Assembly: GCF_900625025.1 (NCBI RefSeq) | Contig: NZ_LR130574.1 | Span: forward strand, 496,001-560,000 | DNA: 64,000 bases | Direction of reading: 5' to 3' | From: Lachnoclostridium sp. Marseille-P6806 | Lineage (GTDB): Bacteria; Bacillota; Clostridia; Lachnospirales; Lachnospiraceae | Part shown: in pieces, positions 8,053-17,937 of the stretch | Position numbering within the stretch: the first letter of the stretch is position 1 | How the letters are laid out: each line of letters begins with the position of its first letter | Program-made: the position numbers and the translations under genes | The notes under the pieces: model-generated | What the model was told of the DNA's origin: nothing | Database searches by the model: none | The model's input: only the letters and a program-made list of their open reading frames with translations

Positions 8053-9216
8053 TCAGCCTCTGGTATAGCGGCGAAGCATCGGAATCAGCTCCGCCAGAGC
8101 CGCTGCCGCCGCGTCCATATCCTCCATACGATTCAGCACAGAGGTGCTGAGACGAATCGTATTATCCATCCGCTCCTCCGGCGTTCCTATCGCCTCCAGC
8201 GTTGCCGAACGATGCGGGCGGTTCGAGGAACAGGCACTTCCCGAGGAGACATAGATTCCTCTATCCTCCAGCGCGTGAAGCAGCACCTCGGCTCTCACGC
8301 CCGGAACAGAGAGACTGATGACCTGCGGCGCGCTGTCCTTTCCGGCGCGTCCGTTCACCGAAACCTCCGGAATAGCGAGCGCTTTCTCGAGAAAATGCGC
8401 TTTCATGGCAAAAAGGCACTCCCTGTCCTCCTCCAGATGCTCATAGAGGCGCTTTGCCGCCAGCGCCATGCCTGCGATCCCCGCGACGTTTTCCGTCCCG
8501 GAACGCAGGCCGCCCTGTTGTCCGCCCCCATGCAGAAGCGGCTGTATCTTCACTCCGTCTCCGACATAGAGAAGCCCCACGCCCTTTGGCGCATGTATTT
8601 TGTGCCCGCTCACCGCGACCAGATCCGCATGCAGCTTTCTGGGAACGATCTGCGCCTTGCCGAACGCCTGCACGGCATCGACATGAAACAGCGTGTCCGG
8701 ATTCTTCGCCTTGATCGCCGCGCCGATCTCCGCAACCGGCTCCACCGCGCCGATCTCATTGTTCGTGTGCATGACGGAAACAAGAATCGTATCCTCCCGC
8801 AGTACTTCCGTCACCTGCTCCGGGGAGACCCTGCCGTCCCTGTCCACCGGGAGATAACGGATCTCAAATCCCTCTCCCTCGAGCTGCCTCATCGCCTCCA
8901 GCACCGCCGGATGCTCGACCTTCGTTGTGATAAGATGCCTGCCGCGTCGGCAGTTCGCACGGGCGCAGCCGATAATCGCAAGATTGTCGGACTCCGTACC
9001 GCAGGAGGTAAAAATCAGATTCTTCGGCTGACATTTCAGAATTCCGGACAGAAGCTCCTTCGCCCGGCGCAGCTCGCGCTCCGCTTCCACACCCTTGTGG
9101 TGCATACTGGAGGGATTCCCGTACTCCTCGAGAAAAATCCGGCTCACAAGCTCCGCCACCTCCGGAAAAACGCGCGTCGTCGCCGAATTATCGAGATATA
9201 TTTCCTTTGCCGTCAA
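8053..9216 (-). CDS. Cysteine desulfurase, NifS/IscS-like (thiI partner)
   Basis: PLP-dependent enzyme of 387 residues. YLDNSATTRVFPEV is at the N-terminus, the PLP lysine is in VSGHKIHAPKGVG, and the sulfur-carrying cysteine is in SSGSACSS near residue 328. It starts with TTG at 9216 behind GAGGAAG. Neighbour thiI suggests it supplies persulfide for tRNA thiolation. Other roles such as iron-sulfur cluster assembly cannot be excluded. Confidence 0.93.
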   Translation of the reverse strand: MTAKEIYLDNSATTRVFPEVAELVSRIFLEEYGNPSSMHHKGVEAERELRRAKELLSGILKCQPKNLIFTSCGTESDNLAIIGCARANCRRGRHLITTKVEHPAVLEAMRQLEGEGFEIRYLPVDRDGRVSPEQVTEVLREDTILVSVMHTNNEIGAVEPVAEIGAAIKAKNPDTLFHVDAVQAFGKAQIVPRKLHADLVAVSGHKIHAPKGVGLLYVGDGVKIQPLLHGGGQQGGLRSGTENVAGIAGMALAAKRLYEHLEEDRECLFAMKAHFLEKALAIPEVSVNGRAGKDSAPQVISLSVPGVRAEVLLHALEDRGIYVSSGSACSSNRPHRSATLEAIGTPEERMDNTIRLSTSVLNRMEDMDAAAAALAELIPMLRRYTRG

Positions 9217-9250
9217 AGCCGCTTCCTCTTTCTTCCCCTGCTGCCGCAGC

Positions 9251-9994
9251 TCACCGGATCTCCTGCGTGTAGATGAGCCATGAAAGGACCGTCATTCCCG
9301 CCGTCTCGGTGCGCAGTATCCTCCTGCCGAGCGTGACCGGCAGAACGCCCGCCTCCTGCGCCATGCGGACCTCCTCCGGCGCAAAGCCGCCCTCCGGCCC
9401 GATGAATACCGCGACGCGGGAGCCCGGCTCTATCCTCTCGATCAGCTCCCGCGTGCCCGGCGTATTCTCCGCAAGCTCATAGGGGAGGAGCTTCACCTCC
9501 ATCGCCGCGGCGTACTGAACGGCCTCCTGCATCGTCATCGGCTCCCGCACGGCAGGCAGTATCCCGCGGCGGCTCTGCTTTGCCGCCGCCTCCGCGATGG
9601 ACTGCCAGCGCTCCGCGCGCCGACCTCTTTTCTTCTCGTCCAGCTTCACAACGCAGCGCTCCATGGCGACCGGAACAATTTCGCTCACGCCCAGCTCCAC
9701 GCACTTCTGAACGATCCATTCCATCTTGTCCGCTTTCGGAATGCCCTGAAACAGCGTGACGCAGACGGGAAGCTCGGTATCGGCCTCTTTGACAAAACGA
9801 AGACGGAGAAGAATCTGCTCCTCCCCGATCTCCTCGATGCCGTAGCGGTATTCCCTTGCATCGACGCCGTTGCTGACCGAAATTTCTTCGCCCGGCCGCA
9901 TCCGGAGTACATTTTTTATGTGATTGACGTCCCCGCCGGTTATGGTGAGCAGTTCTCCCTGCTGCGCCGAGGGCTCTGCAAATAAATGGAGCAT
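9251..9994 (-). CDS. rsmE: 16S rRNA m3U1498 methyltransferase RsmE
   Basis: SPOUT methyltransferase, 247 residues from the ATG at 9994 (AGAGG five bases upstream). A longer frame using TTG at 10018 has no ribosome binding site. Knot-domain motifs VAVFIGPEGGFAPEEV and LGRRILRTETAGMTVLSWLIY are present. It is placed directly after prmA, a frequent Firmicutes pairing behind dnaJ. Confidence 0.94.
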   Translation of the reverse strand: MLHLFAEPSAQQGELLTITGGDVNHIKNVLRMRPGEEISVSNGVDAREYRYGIEEIGEEQILLRLRFVKEADTELPVCVTLFQGIPKADKMEWIVQKCVELGVSEIVPVAMERCVVKLDEKKRGRRAERWQSIAEAAAKQSRRGILPAVREPMTMQEAVQYAAAMEVKLLPYELAENTPGTRELIERIEPGSRVAVFIGPEGGFAPEEVRMAQEAGVLPVTLGRRILRTETAGMTVLSWLIYTQEIR

Positions 9995-10028
9995 ATGCCT
10001 CTTTTCAGAATCCCGCAAGGAGCGGGCG

Positions 10029-11042
10029 TCATTCCGCGCAGGAAAGCGGCCTGCGTCCCGTCACGCAGCGCCATTCCCCCTGCACCGTAATATCCAGAAG
10101 CTCAAGGCCCGCCGCCTGCATGGCCGCCGCGACCTGCGGCTCGCTTCCCTCGATGATCCCGGAGGTGATGCAGACCGCCCCCGGCTTCATCGCGCGCACG
10201 GCCGCCGGCACAAGAGGCACCAGCACCGACGGGAGAATATTTGCCGCCACGATATCATACTGCGCAACACCGACCCGTTCCTGCACCGCGGGGTCGTCCA
10301 CAAGATTTCCGAGAATCATTTCAAACGCCGCAGGATCGACGCCGTTCGCGCAAAGATTATCCTGCACTGCCGGAACGGAGCAGGGATCAAGGTCCGTTCC
10401 GACCACGTGCCCTGCTCCCAGCATCAGAGAAAGGATGCCCAGAATTCCGCTCCCGGTCCCGATATCGAGAAGTCTTGCTCCGGGCGTCAGAAACCGCCGG
10501 ATCTGCCGGACGCAGAGCTGGGTCGTCTCGTGCATCCCGGTGCCGAACGCCGTGCCGGGATCAATGTGAAAAACAAGAGCGGGCTCCTCTCCCTCCCCGA
10601 CCTGCGGCGTCTCCCATGAGGGAATGCAGAGAATATCGTCGATGCGGAACTGATGGAAATACTGCTTCCAGTTGTTGATCCAGTCCGTATCCTCGGTTTC
10701 ATCCGTGAGTATCGCACCGTCCCCGATGAAGCCGCAGCGCTCCCGGAGCCCTGCGAGCACCGCCTCTATCAAGGCGCAGAGCTCATCCGGCGTCCGCACA
10801 GAGCCGTCCTCCAGCTTCAGCGTGCCGTCGTCCTGTTTTTCGACAAAGAAGCTTAAGACCGCCGTGCCGTCGTCCTCCGGCGCTTCCGGCAGGATATCAA
10901 CGAACATCTGCTCCTTTTCCTTTGCCGTGAACGGCACATGATCCTCGATCTGCGCCCCGTACAGGCCAATGTCCTGCATGGAGCTGATAATGATGTCCTC
11001 TGCCTCCGCGGTGGTGCGGACCCGGAATCTCATCCAGCGCAT
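10029..11042 (-). CDS. prmA: Ribosomal protein L11 methyltransferase
   Basis: SAM-dependent trimethylation of L11. 337 residues from the ATG at 11042, chosen because GAGGG precedes it; an upstream in-frame start at 11078 lacks one. Key motifs are PGTAFGTGMHETT, LLDIGTGSGIL and DIVAANILPSVLVPL (NPPY-like). It follows dnaJ, the usual hrcA-grpE-dnaK-dnaJ-prmA-rsmE order. Confidence 0.94.
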   Translation of the reverse strand: MRWMRFRVRTTAEAEDIIISSMQDIGLYGAQIEDHVPFTAKEKEQMFVDILPEAPEDDGTAVLSFFVEKQDDGTLKLEDGSVRTPDELCALIEAVLAGLRERCGFIGDGAILTDETEDTDWINNWKQYFHQFRIDDILCIPSWETPQVGEGEEPALVFHIDPGTAFGTGMHETTQLCVRQIRRFLTPGARLLDIGTGSGILGILSLMLGAGHVVGTDLDPCSVPAVQDNLCANGVDPAAFEMILGNLVDDPAVQERVGVAQYDIVAANILPSVLVPLVPAAVRAMKPGAVCITSGIIEGSEPQVAAAMQAAGLELLDITVQGEWRCVTGRRPLSCAE

Positions 11043-11084
11043 TCTGAATCCCTCATGCGGCGCCGACATAGTCAGCATGCCAGT

Positions 11085-12263
11085 TTACTTGAAAAATTTG
11101 CTCTTCTTCTTTTTCTTTGTGTCCTCTGCGCCGCTCTCCTGTCCCGCAGCGCCCGCCGCCTCCAGCGTGTTGCCGGTGAGCTCGTCAAACTGCTTCAGGA
11201 TGTCACGCGCCTCCTTGCTGAGCTTCGTCGGTACGTCCACAACCAGCGTCACATACTGATCGCCGCGCAGCTCCCGATTCCGCAGCGAGGGGACGCCCTT
11301 TCCGCGCAGCCGAACCTTTGTATCGGTTCTGGTTCCGGGTTTCACATCGTAGATCACCTTACCGTCCACCGTGTCGATAAAGATCGGCGCGCCCAGAGTC
11401 GCCACCGCATAGGAAATTTTAACCGCCGAATAGAGATCCATGCCGTCGCGGACAAAACCCGGGTCGGAGGCCACGATGACCTCGACCAGAAGATCGCCGC
11501 GGGGACCGCCGCCGCGCCCCGGCTCTCCTTTTTCGCGGATGCGGACGCTCTGTCCGTTGTCAATGCCCGCCGGGATAGTGACGCTGATGGTCTTGCGCGA
11601 GGTCTTATACCCGCTTCCCCCGCAGTCGGGGCATTTATCCTTGATATACTTACCGGTGCCTCCGCAGTCTGGACAGACCGTGCGGTTCTGAATCATGCCG
11701 AAAAGAGACTGCTGCGTGTAGATCACCTGTCCCTTGCCGCCGCACTTGGGGCACATCTGCGGCTGCGTGCCGGGCTTCGCCCCCGTCCCGCTGCAGGTGG
11801 GGCAGGGCTCTTTCAGATTCAGCGTCAGATCCTTTTCGCAGCCGAACACCGCCTCGCGGAAACTGATGCGCACGCTGGCGCGGACGTTCGCGCCCTGCAC
11901 CGGCCCTGTGCCGCCTCCACTCCGGAAGCCGCCGCGGCCGCCGCCGAAAATATCACCGAAAATGTCGCCGAAAATATCGCTGAAATCCGCGCTATTAAAA
12001 TCAAAGCCGCCGCTTCCGAAGCCGCCGCTCCCGTCAAAGGCCGCGGTGCCGAACTGATCGTACTGCTTGCGTTTGTCCGGGTCGCTCAGGATCGCATAGG
12101 CTTCCGATGCTTCCTTGAATTTTTCCGCCACATTCTGGTCTCCGGGATTCATGTCCGGGTGATATTTTTTGGCGAGCGCGCGGTAGGCTTTTTTGATTTC
12201 GTCCGCCGACGCGGTCTTTTCCACACCGAGGACCTCGTAATAGTCCCGTTTCTTTTCTGCCAT
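11085..12263 (-). CDS. dnaJ: Chaperone DnaJ
   Basis: 392 residues. The J domain carries the HPD motif (KKYHPDMNP) near residue 34. A Gly/Phe-rich segment follows at about 75-120. Four CxxCxGxG zinc motifs ([32 protein letters not shown]) and the C-terminal substrate-binding domains are complete. The C-terminus ends in a Lys run. Co-chaperone of DnaK, in the CIRCE-controlled operon. Confidence 0.97.
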   Translation of the reverse strand: MAEKKRDYYEVLGVEKTASADEIKKAYRALAKKYHPDMNPGDQNVAEKFKEASEAYAILSDPDKRKQYDQFGTAAFDGSGGFGSGGFDFNSADFSDIFGDIFGDIFGGGRGGFRSGGGTGPVQGANVRASVRISFREAVFGCEKDLTLNLKEPCPTCSGTGAKPGTQPQMCPKCGGKGQVIYTQQSLFGMIQNRTVCPDCGGTGKYIKDKCPDCGGSGYKTSRKTISVTIPAGIDNGQSVRIREKGEPGRGGGPRGDLLVEVIVASDPGFVRDGMDLYSAVKISYAVATLGAPIFIDTVDGKVIYDVKPGTRTDTKVRLRGKGVPSLRNRELRGDQYVTLVVDVPTKLSKEARDILKQFDELTGNTLEAAGAAGQESGAEDTKKKKKSKFFK

Positions 12264-12452
12264 AATGCCAGTTTCCTCTCATATAACCCGTCAAAACCCA
12301 GACTGCGAAACAGGCCGCTCGCCTGTATGCAGCCTGGGCTGTAACAGTCAGTTCATCATCATACTACTATGTTCCGCTCCGCGCAATTCCGGCTGCCGAA
12401 TCTTACGGCAACCTGCCGTCCGCAGGCGGAGGGGACGCTTTCTGTCCCTGCG
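12264..12452 (-). other. dnaK-dnaJ intergenic region (189 bases)
   Basis: No gene. On the minus strand it includes an imperfect hairpin around CCCAG...CTGGG (about 12299-12340) without a clear T run. It could attenuate read-through from dnaK to dnaJ or be an mRNA processing site; neither can be shown from sequence. Confidence 0.3.
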
Positions 12453-14339
12453 TTATACCTCGCGGTAGTCTCCATCCACGACGTCGTCGTTTCCGCCTGC
12501 ATTTCCGCCCGCTGAAGCACCGCCGGCCGCGCCGCTCATATCCGGGCCTGCGCCCTGTGCCCCGGCTGCTCCCTGCGCCGCCTCATACATCTTGGTAAAC
12601 AGCGCCTGCGCGTCGTTCATCAACTTTTCTTTCTTGGTCTTCAGCTCGTCGACATCCGCGTCGCTGATGTCCTGCTGATCCTTGGTCCGGTCGAGCACCG
12701 CCTTGAGATCCGCCAGATCAGCCTCTACCGTCGACTTTTCCGCGGCATCGACCTTGTCTCCGGCCTCCTTGAGCGCTTTCTCCGTCTGAAATGCGAAAGA
12801 ATCCGCCTCATTTCTGGCATCCACGGCGTCCTTGCGCTTCTTGTCCTGCGCCTCGTACTCCGCCGCCTCTTTCACCGCCTTTTCGATATCCTCCTCGGAC
12901 ATGTTCGAGCCCGCCGTGATCGTGATGTGCTGATCCTTGCCGGTTCCCATATCCTTTGCCGAAACATTGATGATGCCGTTGGCGTCAATATCGAACGTCA
13001 CCTCGATCTGAGGGATTCCGCGCGGCGCCGGCGCAATGCCGTCAAGGCGGAAGCGTCCCAGAGACTTGTTGTCGCGGGCAAACTTTCTCTCACCCTGCAG
13101 AACGTTGATGTCAACCGCCGTCTGATTGTCCTCCGCAGTGGAGAACACCTGGCTCTTCTTTGTCGGGATGGTCGTGTTGCGCTCGATGAGAGGCGTTGCG
13201 ATCCCGCCCATCGTCTCGATCGACAGCGTCAGCGGCGTGACATCGAGCAGGAGGATATCCCCTGCGCCCGCATCGCCGGCGAGCTTGCCGCCCTGAATCG
13301 CCGCGCCGATCGCGACACACTCGTCGGGGTTGAGCGTCTTGCTCGGCTCATGGCCAGTAAGCTGACGGACCTTTTCCTGCACGCAGGGAACACGAGTGGA
13401 GCCGCCGACCAGAAGAACCTTGCCCAGATCCGCATTCGTAAGACCAGCATCTTTCATCGCATTCTGCACCGGAATCGCCGACCGCTCGACAAGGTCGCTG
13501 ATCAGCTCCTCAAACTTCGCTCTGGTCAGATCGACGTCGAGGTGCTTGGGCCCCTCGGAGGTCGCCGTGATAAACGGAAGATTGATGTTCGTCGTCGTGG
13601 AGGCGGACAGCTCTTTCTTGGCCTTTTCCGCCGCGTCCTTGAGGCGCTGCACCGCCATCTTGTCTCCGGACAGATCCACGCCCTCCTTCGACTTGAACTC
13701 GGAAATCAGCCAGTTCATGATCCTCTGGTCAAAGTCGTCGCCGCCGAGCCGCGTATCGCCGTTGGTGGCAAGAACCTCAATGACGCCGTCGCCGATCTCG
13801 ATGATGGAAACGTCGAACGTGCCGCCGCCGAGATCGTAGACCATGATCTTCTGCTCTTTTTCATTGTCAAGGCCGTAGGCCAGCGCCGCTGCTGTGGGCT
13901 CATTGATAATTCTCTTAACATCCAGTCCCGCAATCTTCCCGGCGTCCTTGGTCGCCTGACGCTGCGCGTCATTAAAATAAGCGGGAACCGTGATAACCGC
14001 ATCGCTGACCTTTTCTCCCAGATAGGATTCCGCATCCGCCTTGAGCTTCTGCAGAATCATGGAAGAGATCTCCTGCGGGGTATATCTCTTGCCCTCAATT
14101 GTCGGTCCCTCCGGCGTACCCATTTTTCTCTTGATGGAAGCGATGGTATTGTCCGCGTTGGTGACCGCCTGACGCTTTGCCGGCTCGCCGACAAGGCGCT
14201 CGCCGTTCTTTGTGAAAGCAACGACGGAGGGTGTGGTGCGCGCGCCCTCTGCGTTCGGGATAACCGTGGGCTTACCGCCCTCCATGACCGCTACGCAGCT
14301 GTTCGTCGTTCCTAAATCAATTCCAATGATCTTTCCCAT
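12453..14339 (-). CDS. dnaK: Chaperone DnaK (Hsp70)
   Basis: 628 residues from [18 protein letters not shown] (ATG at 14339); longer in-frame starts have no similarity. Nucleotide-binding-domain motifs [13 protein letters not shown] and [10 protein letters not shown] are present. The substrate domain and a Gly/Ala-rich tail ending [11 protein letters not shown] complete it. The last residues resemble the EEVVDADYEEV type tail. Works with DnaJ and GrpE from the same operon. Confidence 0.98.
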   Translation of the reverse strand: MGKIIGIDLGTTNSCVAVMEGGKPTVIPNAEGARTTPSVVAFTKNGERLVGEPAKRQAVTNADNTIASIKRKMGTPEGPTIEGKRYTPQEISSMILQKLKADAESYLGEKVSDAVITVPAYFNDAQRQATKDAGKIAGLDVKRIINEPTAAALAYGLDNEKEQKIMVYDLGGGTFDVSIIEIGDGVIEVLATNGDTRLGGDDFDQRIMNWLISEFKSKEGVDLSGDKMAVQRLKDAAEKAKKELSASTTTNINLPFITATSEGPKHLDVDLTRAKFEELISDLVERSAIPVQNAMKDAGLTNADLGKVLLVGGSTRVPCVQEKVRQLTGHEPSKTLNPDECVAIGAAIQGGKLAGDAGAGDILLLDVTPLTLSIETMGGIATPLIERNTTIPTKKSQVFSTAEDNQTAVDINVLQGERKFARDNKSLGRFRLDGIAPAPRGIPQIEVTFDIDANGIINVSAKDMGTGKDQHITITAGSNMSEEDIEKAVKEAAEYEAQDKKRKDAVDARNEADSFAFQTEKALKEAGDKVDAAEKSTVEADLADLKAVLDRTKDQQDISDADVDELKTKKEKLMNDAQALFTKMYEAAQGAAGAQGAGPDMSGAAGGASAGGNAGGNDDVVDGDYREV

Positions 14340-14421
14340 AATATGTTCTCCATTTCTGCACCGAAGTGCCTGTTCCCTTTCTCCGTCTGTCTCTATATTC
14401 ATCGGGAAGCCCGAGGATATA

Positions 14422-15144
14422 CTACTGTACAACGCCTACCATACTGTGCCGGAGCACCGTGTCATGATACATGTAGCCTTTCAGCAGCTCCTGCGCCACG
14501 ATGCCGGATTCATACTCCTCCGACTCCACCTGCATCACCGCATTGTGAAAGTCCGGATTGAATTCCTTTCCGATGCACTCGATCGGCTTTACGCCCAGCG
14601 CCTCAAGCTGTCCCAGCATCTGGCGGTACACGGCGTCCATTCCTTTGGCAAAGGCTCCCTCTTTCTCCTCTGCGGAGAGGGCCGCCAGCCCGCGCTCAAA
14701 ATTGTCTACAATCGGAAGAATCTTTTCCGCGACGTTTTTCTCGCCCATCGCGAAGCGCTGTTCTTTCTCCTTTTCCGTTCGCTTGCGGTAATTGTCGAAC
14801 TCGGCCATCTGCCGCTTGATCTGATCGGAAAGCGCCTCGTTCTTCGCTTTCAGATCGGCGATCTCCTTTTTGGACCGCCGCCCCAGAAAGCCGCCGCTCT
14901 CTTTCTCATTCTCCGGCGCCTCCCCGGCGTCCTCCGGCTCATCGGCATCCGCCGCCTCTTCCGATGATGCAGCCCCGGCTTCCCCGGCGCCTCTCCCGGC
15001 CGTTTCCTGCGCCGCCCCGGGGCTGTCCTGCGCCGTACCAGCCTCTGCCTGCGGCTCCGCCGCTCCCGCGTTCTTTGCCGCCTGCTTCTCCTCCGAGACC
15101 GTCTGGCCGGTGTCCTCGGTGTAATTCTTCTTTTCTTCCGTCAT
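14422..15144 (-). CDS. grpE: Nucleotide exchange factor GrpE
   Basis: 240 residues. The long, low-complexity acidic/Ala-rich N-terminus (about residues 1-85) is longer than in many GrpEs. The coiled-coil [20 protein letters not shown] and the C-terminal beta domain ending [15 protein letters not shown] are canonical. ADP/ATP exchange factor for DnaK. Confidence 0.96.
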   Translation of the reverse strand: MTEEKKNYTEDTGQTVSEEKQAAKNAGAAEPQAEAGTAQDSPGAAQETAGRGAGEAGAASSEEAADADEPEDAGEAPENEKESGGFLGRRSKKEIADLKAKNEALSDQIKRQMAEFDNYRKRTEKEKEQRFAMGEKNVAEKILPIVDNFERGLAALSAEEKEGAFAKGMDAVYRQMLGQLEALGVKPIECIGKEFNPDFHNAVMQVESEEYESGIVAQELLKGYMYHDTVLRHSMVGVVQ

Positions 15145-15168
15145 GCGTATGCTCCCTTTCCCGTATCG

Positions 15169-16203
15169 CTACTCTTTTTTATAGTAATCATCGAGCTGGC
15201 TCATGATCTGCTTCATGACCCCCACGACCCGGTCGTAATCCATACGCTTGGGTCCGATGATGCCGATGGTACCTTTCATGCCCTCGCCGAGCTCGTAGGT
15301 CGCGGTCACAATACTGCAGTTCTCCATGCCGTTTGTGAGCGCCGGAACCTCGCTCCCGATATAGACCTGAATGCCGTCCTCGCTCTGCTCCGCCAGCGTC
15401 TCCTGCACGATGCTGCCCAGAACCCGCTTTTCCTCAAAGTCACCGATGATGCGGCTCGCTTTCGACTGGTCAGCCAGCTCCGGATAGCGGAAAATGTTGT
15501 CCGCGCCGCTCGTATAGATCTGCGGCCGTTCATCCGCCCGGATCGCCTCCGCCGCCGCGTCAATCACCGTGGAAATGATGGCCCGGTGCTCCCCGGCCTG
15601 CTGCTTGATGGATTCGATCAAGCCGAGGTTGATCTCCTCGACCGCCGTCCCGGCAAGATTGCCGTTCAGCAGCATGTTCAGCTTCAGCAGCTCCTGCTGG
15701 TTCAGCTCCTCGCTCACCGGAATCATGGTGTTCCGGATGAGATTGCCCTCGATAACAATGACCGCCAGTATGTGGCCCGAATCAACCTGCGAGAGCTGGA
15801 TGAACTTGATCTTGTTGCTTCGGATCACCGGTGTCGAGATCATGGAGGCGTAGTTGGTATTCGCCGCAAGGAGCTTTACCACCTGCTTCAGAAGATTCTC
15901 AAGGCGGTCCTCCCGCTCCAGCAGGAGGCTCTCGCGCTCGCTCTGCTCGAGCTGCTTCTCCCGCAGCATCTCATCCACATACAGGCGGTAGCCCGCATCC
16001 GAGGGGATGCGTCCCGCCGAAGTATGCGGCTGAACGATGAGCCCCAGCTCCTCCAGATCCGACATCTCGTTGCGGATCGTCGCAGGGCTCAGATGCAGGT
16101 CGGTGTACTTCGATATGGTTCGGCTCCCGACCGGCTCGCCCGTCTCCAGATAGGTGCGGACGATCGCCTGCAGGATCTTCATTTTTCTCTCCGGCAGCTC
16201 CAT
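15169..16203 (-). CDS. hrcA: Heat-inducible transcription repressor HrcA
   Basis: Represses class I heat-shock genes by binding CIRCE. About 344 residues from the ATG at 16203 (MELPERKMKILQAIV). The N-terminal winged helix contains VGSRTISKY and LSPATIRNEMSDLEELGLI. The C-terminus has the family GPKRMDYDRVVGVM. The upstream in-frame extension to 16260 lies just after the CIRCE box and is less likely. First gene of the operon and autoregulated. Confidence 0.95.
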   Translation of the reverse strand: MELPERKMKILQAIVRTYLETGEPVGSRTISKYTDLHLSPATIRNEMSDLEELGLIVQPHTSAGRIPSDAGYRLYVDEMLREKQLEQSERESLLLEREDRLENLLKQVVKLLAANTNYASMISTPVIRSNKIKFIQLSQVDSGHILAVIVIEGNLIRNTMIPVSEELNQQELLKLNMLLNGNLAGTAVEEINLGLIESIKQQAGEHRAIISTVIDAAAEAIRADERPQIYTSGADNIFRYPELADQSKASRIIGDFEEKRVLGSIVQETLAEQSEDGIQVYIGSEVPALTNGMENCSIVTATYELGEGMKGTIGIIGPKRMDYDRVVGVMKQIMSQLDDYYKKE

Positions 16204-16279
16204 AGGCAGGTCCCGCTTTCTGTATCCGATGGCGTTGATGCTGTCTGGCCGGCCCGGCACATAGGCCCGGTCGTTTTTG

Positions 16280-16306
16280 TTAGCACTCTTTTCGTTTGAG
16301 TGCTAA
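16280..16306 (-). promoter_or_regulatory. CIRCE operator
   Basis: A perfect match to the consensus, TTAGCACTC-N9-GAGTGCTAA. It lies directly downstream of the hrcA promoter so bound HrcA blocks early elongation or initiation. It is the only CIRCE seen in the window. Confidence 0.97.
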
Positions 16307-16321
16307 CGCCTTACAAGTGAC

Positions 16322-16350
16322 AATATATCGCTGCGACTGAGGGATGTCAA
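16322..16350 (-). promoter_or_regulatory. Vegetative promoter of the hrcA heat-shock operon
   Basis: Minus strand: TTGACA, 17 bases, TATATT. It lies just upstream of CIRCE. It probably drives hrcA-grpE-dnaK-dnaJ and, by read-through, prmA, rsmE, the desulfurase and thiI. Confidence 0.9.
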
Positions 16351-16374
16351 CTTGAAATTTCTTAAATAAAACTA

Positions 16375-16408
16375 AAAAGGCACGCAGCAGGTTTCCCCGC
16401 TGCGCGCG
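16375..16408 (-). terminator. Terminator after the DUF6465 gene
   Basis: Minus strand: GCGCGCAGCGGG, GAAA loop, CCTGCTGCGTGC, then a T5 run. It separates the DUF6465 gene from the hrcA promoter. Confidence 0.8.
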
Positions 16409-16459
16409 CTCCTCTTGCCTTTTCTGTATCTTCTACGGGGCCGGCTCTCCGGCTCCGCA

Positions 16460-16882
16460 TCAGATCTCGAAGCTTCCGACCTCTCCGTCGATCACATAGT
16501 AAACTCTGGACTCCTCGGGCTTCACATAGAGCTTGACGTCCTTTGCATCCGCCGCCGTCTTGCCGACAACCTCAAGCGCTTTTGCCGCAAGCTCCTCGGT
16601 GCTGTAATCCTTTCCGAAGAACTGAACGCGCATCTCCATCTTGGGAGCGCTCTTCTTCACTGCTCTGGACGCGGTCTTTTTCACCTCGGCGGCTTTCTTT
16701 TCAACTGCCTTTACCGTCTTTGCCGCCGCTTTTTTGACCGTCTTTACTTCCTTTGCCATTTCTTCTGCCTTCTCTTCTGCCGCTTTTACCGTACTGTCAA
16801 TCTTTGCTGCAACATCTTCCTTTTTGAGCGCGGACTGCTTTACCGTCGCTTTCGGTTTTGCTGTGGTCTTCTTCTCTGCCAT
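16460..16882 (-). CDS. DUF6465 family protein (Lys/Ala-rich N-terminus)
   Basis: 140 residues from ATG 16882 (AAAGGAG upstream). Residues 1-80 are Lys/Ala/Val-rich and resemble histone-like or coiled low-complexity tails. Residues 82-140 form a compact domain with RVQFFGKDYSTEELAAKALE and KLYVKPEESRVYYVIDGEVG, as in DUF6465 proteins common in Lachnospiraceae. Function unknown. The basic tail suggests nucleic acid or polyanion binding (inference). Own promoter and terminator. Confidence 0.75.
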   Translation of the reverse strand: MAEKKTTAKPKATVKQSALKKEDVAAKIDSTVKAAEEKAEEMAKEVKTVKKAAAKTVKAVEKKAAEVKKTASRAVKKSAPKMEMRVQFFGKDYSTEELAAKALEVVGKTAADAKDVKLYVKPEESRVYYVIDGEVGSFEI

Positions 16883-16970
16883 GGTGAATCTTTCTCCTTT
16901 CGCGGAATGCCCGCAGGTCAAAGCCACGGAAACCCTTGCAAATACGGGGTTTCTCTTCAATTACGCGTAA

Positions 16971-16999
16971 AGACTAGCACACCGCACCCGCATTGTCAA
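16971..16999 (-). promoter_or_regulatory. Promoter of the DUF6465 gene
   Basis: Minus strand: TTGACA, 17 bases, TAGTCT, about 90 bases before the start codon. Confidence 0.75.
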
Positions 17000-17064
17000 T
17001 ATTTTGCAAAAACGCGGAATCTCTGAGGAATTCCGCGGGCCTGCACAAAAACAGCCCCCGAAAA

Positions 17065-17904
17065 TCATCTCGCCAGAAGTCCGAAGTAGGTGATGACCAC
17101 CGCGCCGAGAATCACACGGTACCAGCCGAAGGGCTTGAAATCATGCTGCTTGATGAACGCCATGAGAAAGCGGATAACCAGAATCGAGACGATGAACGCA
17201 ACCAGCATGCCGGTTCCCAAAATGATGAGCTCCTCCGTCGAAAACGAGGGGCCATGCTTCAGAAGCTTTAAGAGCGACGCCCCCGCCATAACCGGAATCG
17301 CCAGAATAAAGGTGAACTCCGCCGCGACCGTGCGGGAAATTCCGATCAGCAGCGCGCCGATGATCGTCGCCCCGGAGCGCGAGGTTCCGGGCAGCACCGC
17401 CGCAATAAGCTGAAACAGACCGATGATCATCGCCTGACGAAAGCTGAGACTCTCCATCGACGTGGTCGTCGGAATCATGTCCCGGTTGCGATGCTCCACA
17501 ATCAGAAACGCGACGCCGACGAGGATCAGCATCACCGAGACGACCTGCCAGTTATAGAGATGCGCGTCGAGCCAGTCGTCCGCGAACACGCCGATCACTC
17601 CCGCGGGAATACAGGCCGTCAGCACTTTCCCCCACAGAAGAAAGGTCTCCCTGCGCAGCGCAAGTCTCCTGCGGCGGCGGTGCCGGACGACGCCGACCGG
17701 CCAGATCGTTTTCCATGACAGCAGGATCACCGCGAGGATCGCGCCGAACTGGATCACGACAAGAAACATATCCCAGAACTCCTGCGACACCTCCATCGGA
17801 AACAGCTCATGCAGCAGAATCATATGTCCCGTGCTGCTGACCGGGAGCCACTCCGTAATCCCCTCGACGATTCCGTAGAGTACCGCTTTCAGATAATTTT
17901 CCAT
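17065..17904 (-). CDS. uppP: Undecaprenyl-diphosphatase UppP/BacA
   Basis: Integral membrane enzyme that dephosphorylates undecaprenyl diphosphate, recycling the cell-wall lipid carrier and giving bacitracin tolerance. 279 residues with multiple transmembrane helices. Signature motifs are EGITEWLPVSSTGHMIL near the N-terminus and LPGTSRSGATI in the second half. Last gene of the mannan-type run; co-transcription with the aminotransferase is likely from the 33-base gap, but no functional link is evident. Confidence 0.96.
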   Translation of the reverse strand: MENYLKAVLYGIVEGITEWLPVSSTGHMILLHELFPMEVSQEFWDMFLVVIQFGAILAVILLSWKTIWPVGVVRHRRRRRLALRRETFLLWGKVLTACIPAGVIGVFADDWLDAHLYNWQVVSVMLILVGVAFLIVEHRNRDMIPTTTSMESLSFRQAMIIGLFQLIAAVLPGTSRSGATIIGALLIGISRTVAAEFTFILAIPVMAGASLLKLLKHGPSFSTEELIILGTGMLVAFIVSILVIRFLMAFIKQHDFKPFGWYRVILGAVVITYFGLLAR

Positions 17905-17937
17905 ATCATCCTCCGTAAAGGCCCGAAATATTCTGTA

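Noticed and set aside
14343-14440. GCACTTCGGTGC hairpin between grpE and dnaK as another repeat copy
   Set aside because: Only a short TTCG tetraloop hairpin is shared. The GGCATGG end and the upstream modules are missing.
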